A stretch of DNA of 64,000 nucleotides, from contig NZ_JABXGD010000002.1 in NCBI RefSeq assembly GCF_022627955.1, positions 62,001 through 126,000 of the forward strand, in the 5' to 3' direction. Position 1 is the stretch's first letter. Every line of letters begins with the position of its first letter. The position numbers were made by a program, and so were the translations under genes. This stretch comes from Microbacterium sp. C5A9. GTDB taxonomy: Bacteria > Actinomycetota > Actinomycetes > Actinomycetales > Microbacteriaceae. The notes beneath the pieces were generated by a model. The model was given only the letters and a program-made list of their open reading frames with translations. It did no database searches and had not been told where the DNA came from. Positions 31,864-40,011 of this stretch are shown here, one piece after another.

Positions 31864-33903
31864 TCAGAAGCGTCGTCCTCCCGAGCGGCCGCTGCGGCCA
31901 CTGGATCGACCGCCTCCGCCACCGAAGCCGGAGCTGCGGAACCCGCCGCCGCCGCTGGAGCGCCAGCCGCTGCTGCGCGAGGATCTTCCGCCGCCGCCGC
32001 CCGACAGCAGACCGCCGATGATCCCGCCGAGGATGTCACCGCCGAGACCGGAGCCGCCGGAGCTGCTTCCTCCGCCGAAGACGCTCCCGCCGCCCCACCC
32101 GTCGTTCTCGTAGCGGCTCGGGTTCATCGACGCGACGTCCGACTGGGCAGAGGCGGTCGCCTGTCGCGCGAGGTCGAGCGCTCGCCCGGCCTCGGCGAGC
32201 GCGGCCTCGGGGTCGGAGGGGCGGAGGTTCAGCGCCTGGGTCAGACTCGCGTCGGCCTGCGACAGTCTCGTCCGCGCGGTGGATCCCACCGTGCCTCGTC
32301 GGGTCTCGATGTACTCGCGCGCCGCGCGGATCTCGGAGCCCGCCTGGGAGAGCGTCTGCTCGAGCATCTGCTGCGTACGTCGCGCCCGCTCGGCGGCCTG
32401 CGCGCCCTGAGCGATGGCTGCGTCGATCTGCGCGTTCGCCGCGGTGAGAGCCTCGAGCACCCGGTGCGGGCTGCGCTGCGCTCCCGTCAGAGCAGTCTGC
32501 GCCTGCTGCAGCTGCTGCGCCGTGGCCGCAGCGACCGACGAGATCGCGCCGCCGGTGTCGGGCAGCTGCTGCGCGGTCGCGATGTCGCCCTGCAGCTCGG
32601 CGATGAGCGCCTGCGCCTGCGCATCGATGTCGGCCAGCTCCGTGCCCAGCGTCGTGATCGCCTGCACCAACTGGGTCGCCTGGGCGATGGACTGCTCGGC
32701 GGTGCGGATCGCGAACGCCGCCTCACCGGTGCGGCCGGCTGCGATCGCGTGTGCCGCGGCCTCGATCGAGCGATCGGCGAGAGCTGTGCGTTCCCGTGCC
32801 TGGACAGGGTTGTCTGCGACGGTGACGAGGGCGGAGGCGTCGAACGTGGCGGCGAGAGCGCGCAGAGACGGCTCGGCGGTCGCGAGCACGGCGTCGAGCG
32901 ATGCGCGTTCGGCGCGAACGCGCTCGAGCTCCTGAGGAGCATTCTGCTCCAGCTTGCGGAGCGCGTCGAACGCCTCCGTGTTCTCGTCGAGCACGTCGTC
33001 GATCTCGTCGCACAGCTCGATGATGCGGATGTGCCAGGCTCGGCGATCGTGGACCGTGTCCTCGATCTCGTCGTCGAGCTTCTGCTTCAGGTCGAACGCC
33101 TCGGACATCTTCGCCTTCGCGGTCTCGACCGCTCCGCTGAACTCGACGGTCGCCGCCTCGCCGAACTGCGCCACGGCGAAGCCGAGCTCCTCACGACTGG
33201 AGGTGATCGCGTCGTCGGCCTGCACCAGTGCGGTGCCGGCCTGAGTCTGCACCTGCTCGTCCGTGAGGGTGGAGAACGGATCGTTCGGGTCGGGCGTCTC
33301 CGGCATCGCTCCGCGCCGGCGGATCTCGGCGTTGCGTCGCGACCGGCGGACGAGCGCGATGACGAGCCACACGACGAGGGCCAGGGCGATCACGGCGACC
33401 ACGATCAGGGTCACGCGGAGGGCTCCGGCCCCGCCGTCTCCCTGGATCTCGTCGGCGGCGAGGACGATCGCCCCGGCGTAGTCCTCCTGCGAGGCGAGCT
33501 GCTGGATCTTCTGCTCGACGTCGTCGAGCTTGCCGTCGCTCAGCGGGCCCTCGGCGGCGGCCGAGATGTAGTAGCTGCGTCCGTCGACCGCGATGGCGAG
33601 CAGGTACTGCTCCGGGCCCAGATTGTTGTTCTCGGCGACCGTGTCCGCCCACTCGATGCTGTCGGAGGGGGACGTGAAATCATCGACGAGGACCACGAAC
33701 AGATCGGCCGAGGAGTTCTCGCTCAGGGTCTGCAGCCGCTCTTCGACGGCCTGCTCGTCGGCTGTGGTCAAGACGCCGGCATCGTCGGTGACGAAGCCGG
33801 AATCGAGGGTGACGGGATCAGTCGCGGATGCCGCAGAGGCCGACAGTGCTCCGGCCGCGATCGCCGCCGTGAGTGCGGCCAGCGCCAGCCACCGTGTCTT
33901 CAT
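31864..33903 (-). CDS. TPM-domain membrane protein with long coiled coil and Gly/Ser/Arg tail
   Basis: A 679-residue protein: signal peptide (cut near ASAASA, about residue 27), an extracytoplasmic TPM (YgcG/Psb32-like) domain (about 35-155), one membrane helix (about 162-185), then ~400 cytoplasmic residues of Ala/Gln/Glu-rich coiled coil, and a C-terminal tail of about 70 residues made of Gly, Ser and Arg ending RSGGRRF. TPM domains occur in photosystem repair and membrane-stress proteins. The adjacent pspA suggests a shared envelope-repair role, with the coiled coil possibly contacting PspA; that is inference. GGAGGGAA precedes the ATG. Confidence 0.85.
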   Translation of the reverse strand: MKTRWLALAALTAAIAAGALSASAASATDPVTLDSGFVTDDAGVLTTADEQAVEERLQTLSENSSADLFVVLVDDFTSPSDSIEWADTVAENNNLGPEQYLLAIAVDGRSYYISAAAEGPLSDGKLDDVEQKIQQLASQEDYAGAIVLAADEIQGDGGAGALRVTLIVVAVIALALVVWLVIALVRRSRRNAEIRRRGAMPETPDPNDPFSTLTDEQVQTQAGTALVQADDAITSSREELGFAVAQFGEAATVEFSGAVETAKAKMSEAFDLKQKLDDEIEDTVHDRRAWHIRIIELCDEIDDVLDENTEAFDALRKLEQNAPQELERVRAERASLDAVLATAEPSLRALAATFDASALVTVADNPVQARERTALADRSIEAAAHAIAAGRTGEAAFAIRTAEQSIAQATQLVQAITTLGTELADIDAQAQALIAELQGDIATAQQLPDTGGAISSVAAATAQQLQQAQTALTGAQRSPHRVLEALTAANAQIDAAIAQGAQAAERARRTQQMLEQTLSQAGSEIRAAREYIETRRGTVGSTARTRLSQADASLTQALNLRPSDPEAALAEAGRALDLARQATASAQSDVASMNPSRYENDGWGGGSVFGGGSSSGGSGLGGDILGGIIGGLLSGGGGGRSSRSSGWRSSGGGGFRSSGFGGGGGRSSGRSGRSGGRRF

Positions 33904-33941
33904 CGTGTTCCCTCCGACCGGCAGCCGAGCCCCATGTCACG

Positions 33942-33947
33942 AGTCTA
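33942..33947 (-). promoter_or_regulatory. Candidate -10 for the TPM-pspA unit
   Basis: TAGACT on the minus strand, 39 bases before the TPM-protein ATG. Confidence 0.4.
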
Positions 33948-34012
33948 TGCACACAGCCCGACACGCGACAGCATCCGAGGGGCGATCGCCGTTCGCCCTC
34001 AGCGGAGGCACA

Positions 34013-34018
34013 TACGCT
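34013..34018 (+). promoter_or_regulatory. Leaderless-type -10 for the DUF3097 gene
   Basis: TACGCT seven bases before ATG 34026. Confidence 0.5.
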
Positions 34019-34025
34019 GGAGGGC

Positions 34026-34865
34026 ATGGACGACAGGTATGGATCGGATGTGCTCGCTGCGGGATGGCGGGAGCGGGCGACGAAGCCCGTGCCCCAGGTG
34101 CCAGCCGAGGCCGATCTCGTCGTCGAGGTCGCGGAGGACGGTTACTGCGGCGCGGTCACGCGCGTGCAGGGCGGGAACGTCGAGCTCGAGGATCGGCTCG
34201 GGCGCAAGCGGCTCTTCCCCCTCGGCAGAGGATTCCTGATCGACGGCTCACCGGTGCGACTCACGGTCCCTGCTCCGAAGGAGCAGGGCGCCCGGCGCAC
34301 GGCGTCCGGCTCGTTCGCGGTCGCCGACCAGCGGGCGAGGATCGCCCTGCCCAGTCGCATCCTCGTCGAGGGCAAGCACGACGCCGAGCTGGTGGAGAAG
34401 GTGTGGGGGGCGGATCTGCGCGTCGAGGGCGTGGTCGTCGAGTTCCTGCAGGGAGTGGACCTGCTCGACGAACTGCTCGAGGCGGAGCCTCCCAGCGCGT
34501 CTCGACGGTACGGGGTGCTCGTCGACCACCTCGTCGCGGGGTCCAAGGAGTCGCGTATCGCCGAGGCGGTCTCCCGTGGGCGCCACGGACGGCACGTGCG
34601 CATCGTCGGGCATCCCTTCGTCGACGTCTGGCAGTGCGTCACGCCGCGTGCGCTGGGGATCGCGAAATGGCCGGAGGTGCCTCGGGGGACCGACTGGAAG
34701 ACCGGGATCTGCCGCGCTCTCGGGTGGCCCCACGAGACGCAGGGCGACACCGGTCGCGCCTGGCAGCACATCCTGTCGAAGGTGCACACGTATCGCGACC
34801 TCGAACCGGCGCTGCTCGGCCGAGTCGAGGAGCTCATCGACTTCGTGACGGCTCCGCCCGAGTGA
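34026..34865 (+). CDS. DUF3097-family protein with a TOPRIM-like signature
   Basis: A 279-residue cytoplasmic protein of the actinobacterial DUF3097 family, whose function is not established. The first ~85 residues form a small beta-rich domain. Residues 111-121 (RILVEGKHDAE) resemble the first strand of TOPRIM domains (hydrophobics followed by EGK-x-D, as in RNase M5), and RYGVLVDHLVAGSKE (161-175) could be the second acidic strand with DH instead of DxD. A role in nucleic-acid processing would follow from that, but it is inference. ATG 34026 follows a leaderless promoter; the frame upstream crosses the promoter region. Confidence 0.8.
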   Translation: MDDRYGSDVLAAGWRERATKPVPQVPAEADLVVEVAEDGYCGAVTRVQGGNVELEDRLGRKRLFPLGRGFLIDGSPVRLTVPAPKEQGARRTASGSFAVADQRARIALPSRILVEGKHDAELVEKVWGADLRVEGVVVEFLQGVDLLDELLEAEPPSASRRYGVLVDHLVAGSKESRIAEAVSRGRHGRHVRIVGHPFVDVWQCVTPRALGIAKWPEVPRGTDWKTGICRALGWPHETQGDTGRAWQHILSKVHTYRDLEPALLGRVEELIDFVTAPPE

Positions 34866-34896
34866 CGGCCGGTCGGTGACGCGAGGCGGCGCCGAC

Positions 34897-34902
34897 TACC
34901 CT
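34897..34902 (+). promoter_or_regulatory. Leaderless-type -10 for trmB
   Basis: TACCCT six bases before ATG 34909. Confidence 0.5.
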
Positions 34903-34908
34903 GGACAC

Positions 34909-35634
34909 ATGCCCGAACCCCGCACCTTCCGCGACGAACCGGTGTCCTTCGTGCGCCGCAGCGGCCGGATGTCCGACGCGCAGGAGCGCGCCTTCGACGA
35001 GCTCGGCCCGCACTACCTGCTCGACGTCCCGAGGGACGTGGCGTGGACGTCGGTGCACCCCGAGGCCCGCCTGGATCCGGCCGCCGAGTACGGACGAGAG
35101 GCGGATCTGTACGTGGAGATCGGCTCGGGACAGGGGCACGCGATCGTCGCCGCGGCCTCGTCGCGGCCGGGCGACGACTTCCTCGCCGTCGAGGTCTTCC
35201 GTGCGGGCCTCGCCCGCACGATGCTCGACGCCGATCGTGAGGGCGCGCGCAACATCCGCGTCGTCGAGGCGAACGCACCGGAGGTCCTCTCGTCGTACCT
35301 CCCCGAAGCGGCGGCCGCAGAGGTGTGGATCTTCTTCCCCGACCCGTGGCACAAGAAGAAGCACACCAAGCGCCGACTCGTGCGCCAGGGATTCGGCGTC
35401 ACCGCGGCGCGCGCGCTGCGTGACGGCGGGCTGCTCCGACTCGCCACCGACTGGGAGGACTACGCGCTGCAGATGCGCGAGGTGCTCGACGCCGACCCGC
35501 TGTTCGAGCGCGCGTTCGAGGGGGAGTGGGCGGATCGGTTCGACGGACGGGTGATGACCGCGTTCGAGCGCAAGGGGATCGCCAAGGGGCGCGACATCCG
35601 CGATCTCGCGTATCGGCGGAAGTCGCGCGCGTGA
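34909..35634 (+). CDS. trmB: tRNA (guanine-N7-)-methyltransferase (m7G46)
   Basis: A 241-residue SAM-dependent methyltransferase that modifies G46 in the variable loop of tRNAs. The SAM loop is VEIGSGQGHAIV, followed by FLAVEVFRAGL, and the family hallmark FPDPWHKKKHTKRRLV (catalytic Asp and basic tRNA-binding residues). The N-terminal ~60 residues carry RRSGRMSDAQERAFDELGP, typical of TrmB. The following membrane-protein gene starts within the stop codon (GTGA). Confidence 0.95.
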   Translation: MPEPRTFRDEPVSFVRRSGRMSDAQERAFDELGPHYLLDVPRDVAWTSVHPEARLDPAAEYGREADLYVEIGSGQGHAIVAAASSRPGDDFLAVEVFRAGLARTMLDADREGARNIRVVEANAPEVLSSYLPEAAAAEVWIFFPDPWHKKKHTKRRLVRQGFGVTAARALRDGGLLRLATDWEDYALQMREVLDADPLFERAFEGEWADRFDGRVMTAFERKGIAKGRDIRDLAYRRKSRA

Positions 35635-36485
35635 CCGACGTGCGGCGCACGACGACCTGGCCCGACGTCGTCCCTGCGCTGCTCGTGTGCGCTGCGGCGC
35701 CCGCGTTCTTCGTGGTGCAGGTGCCATGGCTCGGCTGGGCGCTGCTCGCGCTGGGCGTCGGCGGAGCGTGGCTCGTCGAGAGAGGTCGTCCCGTTTGGAC
35801 GGGCCCGATCGACGGCACCCGACGCGAGCCCTCGCTCACCCGTGACCTGTCGCTCATCGCTCTGGGAATGCTCATCGTGAGCGTCATCCCGCTCGCCGCC
35901 GAACTCGACAACCTCGCGATGCTCCGGTTCACGCTCGCGCTCGGCGGCGCCGTCGCGGTGCCGTACATCGTGTCGCGTTTCGTGTTCCGCGACCGGGCGA
36001 TCAGCTTCCCGTGGCGCACCCACAGACGCTGGGGTCGTCTGCAGTGGGGCTGGCTGGTGGCGGTGCTGGTGCTCGGGTGGCTGATCCTGCCGTTCTACTT
36101 CATCACGAGCGGGGTCTATCAGAACTGGCCCGTCGTCGACACTCCCGATCTCATCGCCCGGCTCTTCGTCGGGGTGGGAGCGGTGGGGATCTGGGACGAG
36201 CTCTTCTTCATCTGCACGGTGTTCGCGCTGCTGCGGCGGCACTTCCCCGATGTGCTGGCCAACGTCCTGCAGGCGATCGTGTTCGTCTCGTTCCTCTGGG
36301 AGCTGGGATACCGGGAATGGGGCCCTCTGCTCACGATCCCGTTCGCGCTGCTCCAGGGGTTCATCTTCCTGCGCACGCATTCGCTCGCGTACGTCGTGAC
36401 GGTGCACCTCCTGTTCGACGCCGTCGTCTTCGCGGTGCTGGTGCACGCCCACAATCCCGGACTCCTGCCCATCTTCCTCGTCTGA
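35631..36485 (+). CDS. CPBP/Abi-like intramembrane protein with a degenerate active site
   Basis: A 284-residue membrane protein with about eight helices. The segment WDELFFICTVFALLRRHFP around residue 188 resembles the first CPBP motif (EExxxR), and VTVHLLFDAVVF near the C-terminus the last (HxxxD). The first Glu is replaced by Asp and the Arg is missing at its usual place, so it may be a non-proteolytic or specialised member. GTG 35631 overlaps the trmB stop (GTGA), fixing the start. Function in this organism is unknown. Confidence 0.65.
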   Translation: MTDVRRTTTWPDVVPALLVCAAAPAFFVVQVPWLGWALLALGVGGAWLVERGRPVWTGPIDGTRREPSLTRDLSLIALGMLIVSVIPLAAELDNLAMLRFTLALGGAVAVPYIVSRFVFRDRAISFPWRTHRRWGRLQWGWLVAVLVLGWLILPFYFITSGVYQNWPVVDTPDLIARLFVGVGAVGIWDELFFICTVFALLRRHFPDVLANVLQAIVFVSFLWELGYREWGPLLTIPFALLQGFIFLRTHSLAYVVTVHLLFDAVVFAVLVHAHNPGLLPIFLV

Positions 36486-36509
36486 CGAGTGACGCGGCCG
36501 CGCGGCCGA

Positions 36510-36515
36510 TACGAT
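36510..36515 (+). promoter_or_regulatory. Leaderless-type -10 for the DUF1304 gene
   Basis: TACGAT six bases before ATG 36522. Confidence 0.5.
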
Positions 36516-36521
36516 CGGATC

Positions 36522-36914
36522 ATGCTCATCGTCGGACTCGTCCTCGCCGCCGCCGCGGCGGCCTTCCACGTCTTCATCTTCGCGCTGGAGTCCCTCAAGT
36601 GGACCGAGCCCGAGACGAGGAAGATCTTCGGCGTCCCGACCGAGGCGGATGCCATCACGATGAAGGCGCTCGCCTTCAACCAGGGCTTCTACAACCTGTT
36701 CCTGGCTCTCACCGCGCTGCTCGGCGTCGGATTCGTCATCATCGGACTCTCGACCGTCGGACTGACCCTCGTCTTCGCGGGTACCGGGATGATGCTCGCC
36801 GCCGCCCTGGTGCTCGTGCTCTCCGACCGTACGAAGGTGCGTGCCGCAGCGATGCAGGGCACGCTGCCTCTGCTGGCCGTGATCGCCACCGCCATCGGCG
36901 TCGCGGTCGCCTGA
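36522..36914 (+). CDS. DUF1304 small membrane protein
   Basis: A 130-residue protein with four hydrophobic helices and the family pattern HVFIFALESLKW followed by FNQGFYNLFLAL. The family is widespread but of unknown function. A start at 36522 rather than the upstream 36489 is supported by the -10 hexamer just before it. The gene sits between the CPBP-like gene and dinB with no clear operon partner. Confidence 0.8.
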   Translation: MLIVGLVLAAAAAAFHVFIFALESLKWTEPETRKIFGVPTEADAITMKALAFNQGFYNLFLALTALLGVGFVIIGLSTVGLTLVFAGTGMMLAAALVLVLSDRTKVRAAAMQGTLPLLAVIATAIGVAVA

Positions 36915-36971
36915 CCTCCCTCTGCGCTCTCGTGGGGTGACAAGCCGGCTGGCAGCCCCCACACTCGATGC

Positions 36972-38048
36972 ATGGCCTCTTGGGTGCTGCACGTGGACAT
37001 GGATCAGTTCATCGCCGCGGTCGAGGTGCTGCGCAGACCCGAGCTCGCGGGTGTGCCGGTGATCGTCGGCGGGCGGGGCGATCCCACCGAGCGTGCAGTC
37101 GTGTCGACAGCCTCGTACGAAGCACGCGCGTTCGGCATCGGCTCCGGCATGCCGCTGAAGGTGGCCGCGCGGAAGGCTCCGGAGGACGCCGTGTTCCTCC
37201 CCGTCGATCACGCGGCGTACGAATCCGCGTCCGCCGAGGTGATGTCGGCGCTGCGCGCCCTGCCCGGCGTGGTGCTCGAGATCATCGGCTGGGACGAGTG
37301 CTTCCTCGGTGTCGAGACCGATGACCCGGATGCGGTGGCGCGTGCCGCTCAGGTCGCGGTTCTCGATGCGACCGGGCTCCACTGCTCCGTCGGCATCGGC
37401 GACAACAAGGTCAGGGCGAAGATCGCCACCGGATTCGGCAAGCCTCGCGGTGTGTTTCGTCTCACGGAGGAGAACTGGTTCGCGGTGATGGGGGACCGAT
37501 CGACGCGCGATCTGTGGGGTGTCGGGCCGAAGGTGCAGAAGCGACTCGCCGCACACGGCATCGCCACGGTGCGTGAGCTCGCGGATGCCGATCGCGAGCT
37601 GCTCACCGCCGAGTTCGGCCCGCGCATGGGCGTCTGGTACCACGGACTCGGATCGGGGGTCGGGCCGGCCACGGTCGATGACGCACCCTGGGTGGCGCGC
37701 AGCCACAGCCGAGAGACGACCTTCGCGCACAACCTGACCACGTCTGAGCAGGTGGAGGCCGCGCTGTCGGAGCTGGCCGGTCATGCGTTCGACGACTGCG
37801 CCGCGGATGGCCGCCCCGTGGTGCGCGTGCACGTGAAGGTGCGTTATGCGCCGTTCGAGACCAGGACGTTCGGTCGCACGCTGTCCAGGCCGACGACGGA
37901 CCGCGGCGAGGTCATCGAGACTGCGCTCGCGCTCGGCGCCACCCTGGACCGCCAGCGCGAGGTGCGGCTGCTCGGCGTCCGCGCCGAGATGTCGGTGCCC
38001 GAGGGCGGTGCGGCGACCGAGCGGACACCGGTGAGGGGGAGGATCTGA
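36972..38048 (+). CDS. dinB: Y-family DNA polymerase IV, DinB2-like
   Basis: A 358-residue translesion polymerase. The palm motif HVDMDQFIAAVE gives metal ligand Asp9, and GWDECFLGV gives Asp108-Glu109. GWDE instead of SIDE, and the N-terminal WVLHVDMDQF, point to the mycobacterial DinB2 subgroup rather than DinB1. The steric-gate position is Ile14, not Phe or Tyr; in M. smegmatis DinB2 the same site is Leu and allows ribonucleotide insertion. HhH motifs follow (GVGPKVQKRLAAHGI). The C-terminus lacks an obvious clamp-binding QxxLF-type tail. No LexA box was recognised upstream. Confidence 0.9.
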   Translation: MASWVLHVDMDQFIAAVEVLRRPELAGVPVIVGGRGDPTERAVVSTASYEARAFGIGSGMPLKVAARKAPEDAVFLPVDHAAYESASAEVMSALRALPGVVLEIIGWDECFLGVETDDPDAVARAAQVAVLDATGLHCSVGIGDNKVRAKIATGFGKPRGVFRLTEENWFAVMGDRSTRDLWGVGPKVQKRLAAHGIATVRELADADRELLTAEFGPRMGVWYHGLGSGVGPATVDDAPWVARSHSRETTFAHNLTTSEQVEAALSELAGHAFDDCAADGRPVVRVHVKVRYAPFETRTFGRTLSRPTTDRGEVIETALALGATLDRQREVRLLGVRAEMSVPEGGAATERTPVRGRI

Positions 38049-38065
38049 GCCGCGCGCCGACCTGA

Positions 38066-38467
38066 TCAGTCGCGGATGACCGCGGCGACGGCACTCACCT
38101 CGATCAGAGCCCCGGGCACGCCCAGCCCTGCGACGAGAGCAGCCGTGACCAGGGGAGGAGCGCCGTCTCGTGCAAGGGTCGAGGCGACGGCGCCGTACGC
38201 GGCGCGCAGGTCGGCATCCTGGTGGATCAGGATGGTCCAGCTGATGACGTCGTCGAGACCGGCGCCCGCGGACTCGAGGGCGACGCGGGCGTTCTGGACG
38301 GCTCGGAGCGATTGCTCCGCGGCATTCGTCGAGACGAGGGCGCCGCTCTCGTCGACGCCGTTCTGGCCGCCGACGTAGACGGTGGTCGCGCCGGGCGGGA
38401 CGACGGCCACATGGCTGAATGCAGGACTGACGACCAGTCCCGCCGGTTGCGTGAGTGTGATCTCCAT
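38066..38467 (-). CDS. RidA/YjgF-family protein
   Basis: A 133-residue Rid-superfamily protein that usually forms trimers and hydrolyses reactive enamine/imine intermediates. YVGGQNGVDESGALV and QSLRAVQNARVALESAGAGLDDVISW are typical, but the catalytic Arg of true RidA is not apparent at the expected place near residue 100, so it may belong to another Rid branch. The ATG at 38467 is used; the frame stays open upstream through a terminator hairpin. It lies downstream of the MDR gene but is separated by that hairpin. Confidence 0.8.
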   Translation of the reverse strand: MEITLTQPAGLVVSPAFSHVAVVPPGATTVYVGGQNGVDESGALVSTNAAEQSLRAVQNARVALESAGAGLDDVISWTILIHQDADLRAAYGAVASTLARDGAPPLVTAALVAGLGVPGALIEVSAVAAVIRD

Positions 38468-38512
38468 GACGCCGAGTATGGGCGTGACCACGGACATCGG
38501 CACCGGGGAGTC

Positions 38513-38538
38513 TCGGGGCGGGCTGCTGCCCGCCCCGA
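38513..38538 (-). terminator. Hairpin after the MDR gene
   Basis: A ten-bp stem TCGGGGCGGG (38513-38522) with its complement at 38529-38538, a six-base loop, just after the stop of the ohr-linked reductase. Confidence 0.7.
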
Positions 38539-38543
38539 CACGA

Positions 38544-39521
38544 TCAGAACCGGAGGAGGACCTTGCCGACTCGGCCGGCCGTGTTGCTCGCGCGGACCGC
38601 GTCTGCGGCATCCGCCGCGTCGAAGACACCGGCGACCGGGAGCGTCAGAGTGCCCTCGGTGACCCGCTGGATCAGCTCTCCGAACAGTGCGCCGCGCGTG
38701 GCGGCGTCCATGGTCTGGATGACCTTGCTGCCCCAGAATCCCTTCACCGTCGCCTGCTTGAAGATGACGTCGCCGGATGCGATCTCCATGGTGGGGGAGT
38801 TCATCGCGCCGAATGCCACGAGAGTGCCACCCTCGCCGAGGAGCGAGAGCACGTCGCCCGCCGACGACCCGCCGACCGAGTCGATGCCGAACGCGATGTG
38901 CGCGCCGCCGGTGATCGCGCTGACCTGGTCGCGCCAGTCGTCCTGATCGGTGGCGACGACGTTGTCGATGCCCTGCTCGCGCAGTTCGTCGACACCCGCG
39001 GTGCGACGGACGAGGCCGACGACGTTGACGCCGCGGGCGGCACCGAGCTGTGCCAGCATGCGTCCGACGGCGCCGTTCGCCGCGTTCTGCACGATCCAGT
39101 CTCCCTGCTTCGCATCGAGGAACTGCAGCAGGCTGATGGTGCTGAACGGCATCGAGACCAGCTGTGCGGCGCTCTCGTCATCCAGCGACTCGGGCACGGG
39201 GATGAGTCCGGCGGCGTTCGCGACGACGTACTCCGCCCAGGCGCCGAACGTGCCGCCGGTCGCGACCCGCTGGCCGACCGTGAGCGTGTCGACGCCCTCG
39301 CCGAGTGCGTCGACGATGCCGAGCGCCTCGGTGCCGGATGCTGCGGGCAGTTCGGGCTTGAAGCCGTACGTGCCGCGGATCGTCCACAGGTCGTGATTGT
39401 GGATCGGCGACAGCACGATCTTCAGACGGACCTGGCCCGGGCCGGGCTGGGGCGTGGGTCGTTCTTCGACCTTCAGGACGTCTTCCGGGGTGCCGAAGGT
39501 CTCGTGGATGAGTGCGCGCAT
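38544..39521 (-). CDS. Zinc-independent MDR-family reductase (ETR/quinone-reductase-like)
   Basis: A 325-residue medium-chain dehydrogenase/reductase. It opens MRALIHETFGTPEDVLKVEE, has the cofactor loop NAANGAVGRMLAQLGAA and lacks the structural-zinc cysteines, so it groups with 2-enoyl reductases and quinone oxidoreductases using NADPH. It follows ohr by 41 bases with AAGGAG before ATG 39521, and probably belongs to the ohrR-ohr operon, suggesting detoxification of carbonyl or quinone products of peroxide damage. The frame remains open upstream, but family similarity begins at this ATG. Confidence 0.85.
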   Translation of the reverse strand: MRALIHETFGTPEDVLKVEERPTPQPGPGQVRLKIVLSPIHNHDLWTIRGTYGFKPELPAASGTEALGIVDALGEGVDTLTVGQRVATGGTFGAWAEYVVANAAGLIPVPESLDDESAAQLVSMPFSTISLLQFLDAKQGDWIVQNAANGAVGRMLAQLGAARGVNVVGLVRRTAGVDELREQGIDNVVATDQDDWRDQVSAITGGAHIAFGIDSVGGSSAGDVLSLLGEGGTLVAFGAMNSPTMEIASGDVIFKQATVKGFWGSKVIQTMDAATRGALFGELIQRVTEGTLTLPVAGVFDAADAADAVRASNTAGRVGKVLLRF

Positions 39522-39562
39522 GGGGGTCTCCTTGTGGGATCGGTGAGGCGGGCGAAGAGGGG

Positions 39563-39985
39563 TCAGTCGTCGGTGACGGTGATCTGGACGTCGATGTTGC
39601 CCCGGGTCGCGTTGGAGTAGGGGCAGACCTGGTGAGCGGCATCCGCGAGAGCCTGAGCCTGCTCGTGGGGCAGCTCGGGGATCACGACCTCGAGCTGCAC
39701 GGCGAGGCCGAACCCGCCCTCGCCGTTCGAGCCGATCTGCACGCGGGCGCCGACCGAGGTGTCGGTGAGCGTGACCTTCTGGGCTCGTGCGACGGACTGC
39801 AGGGCGGAGTGGAAGCACGCGGCATAGCCGGCGGCGAAGAGCTGCTCGGGGTTGGCGCCGTCGCCGCTGCCGCCCATCTCCTTCGGGATCGCGAGCTCGA
39901 AGTCGAGTCGCGCGTCGCTCGTGGCGACGCGGCCGTTTCGGCCTGCTCCGGTGGCGAGTGCTTCAGCGGTGTAGAGAGCGTCCAT
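39563..39985 (-). CDS. ohr: Organic hydroperoxide resistance protein, Ohr type
   Basis: A 140-residue OsmC-fold thiol peroxidase that reduces organic hydroperoxides. The catalytic pair is Cys57 (AAGYAACFHSAL) and Cys121 (VCPYSNATRGN), and the Ohr-specific N-terminus MDALYTAEA and Arg in RNGRV are present. AAGGAAT precedes ATG 39985. Its regulator ohrR lies directly upstream on the same strand. Confidence 0.95.
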   Translation of the reverse strand: MDALYTAEALATGAGRNGRVATSDARLDFELAIPKEMGGSGDGANPEQLFAAGYAACFHSALQSVARAQKVTLTDTSVGARVQIGSNGEGGFGLAVQLEVVIPELPHEQAQALADAAHQVCPYSNATRGNIDVQITVTDD

Positions 39986-40011
39986 CGTGTGGATTCCTTC
40001 CGGGTGGGTGG

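Noticed and set aside
31864..32120. DNA repeat encoding the Gly/Ser/Arg tail of the TPM protein
   Set aside because: The bases are low complexity because of the repeated amino acids; there is no exact tandem DNA repeat or sign of a mobile element.
33904..34025. Extended start for the DUF3097 protein at 33873
   Set aside because: It would include the divergent promoter region and overlap the TPM gene start; ATG 34026 has its own -10.
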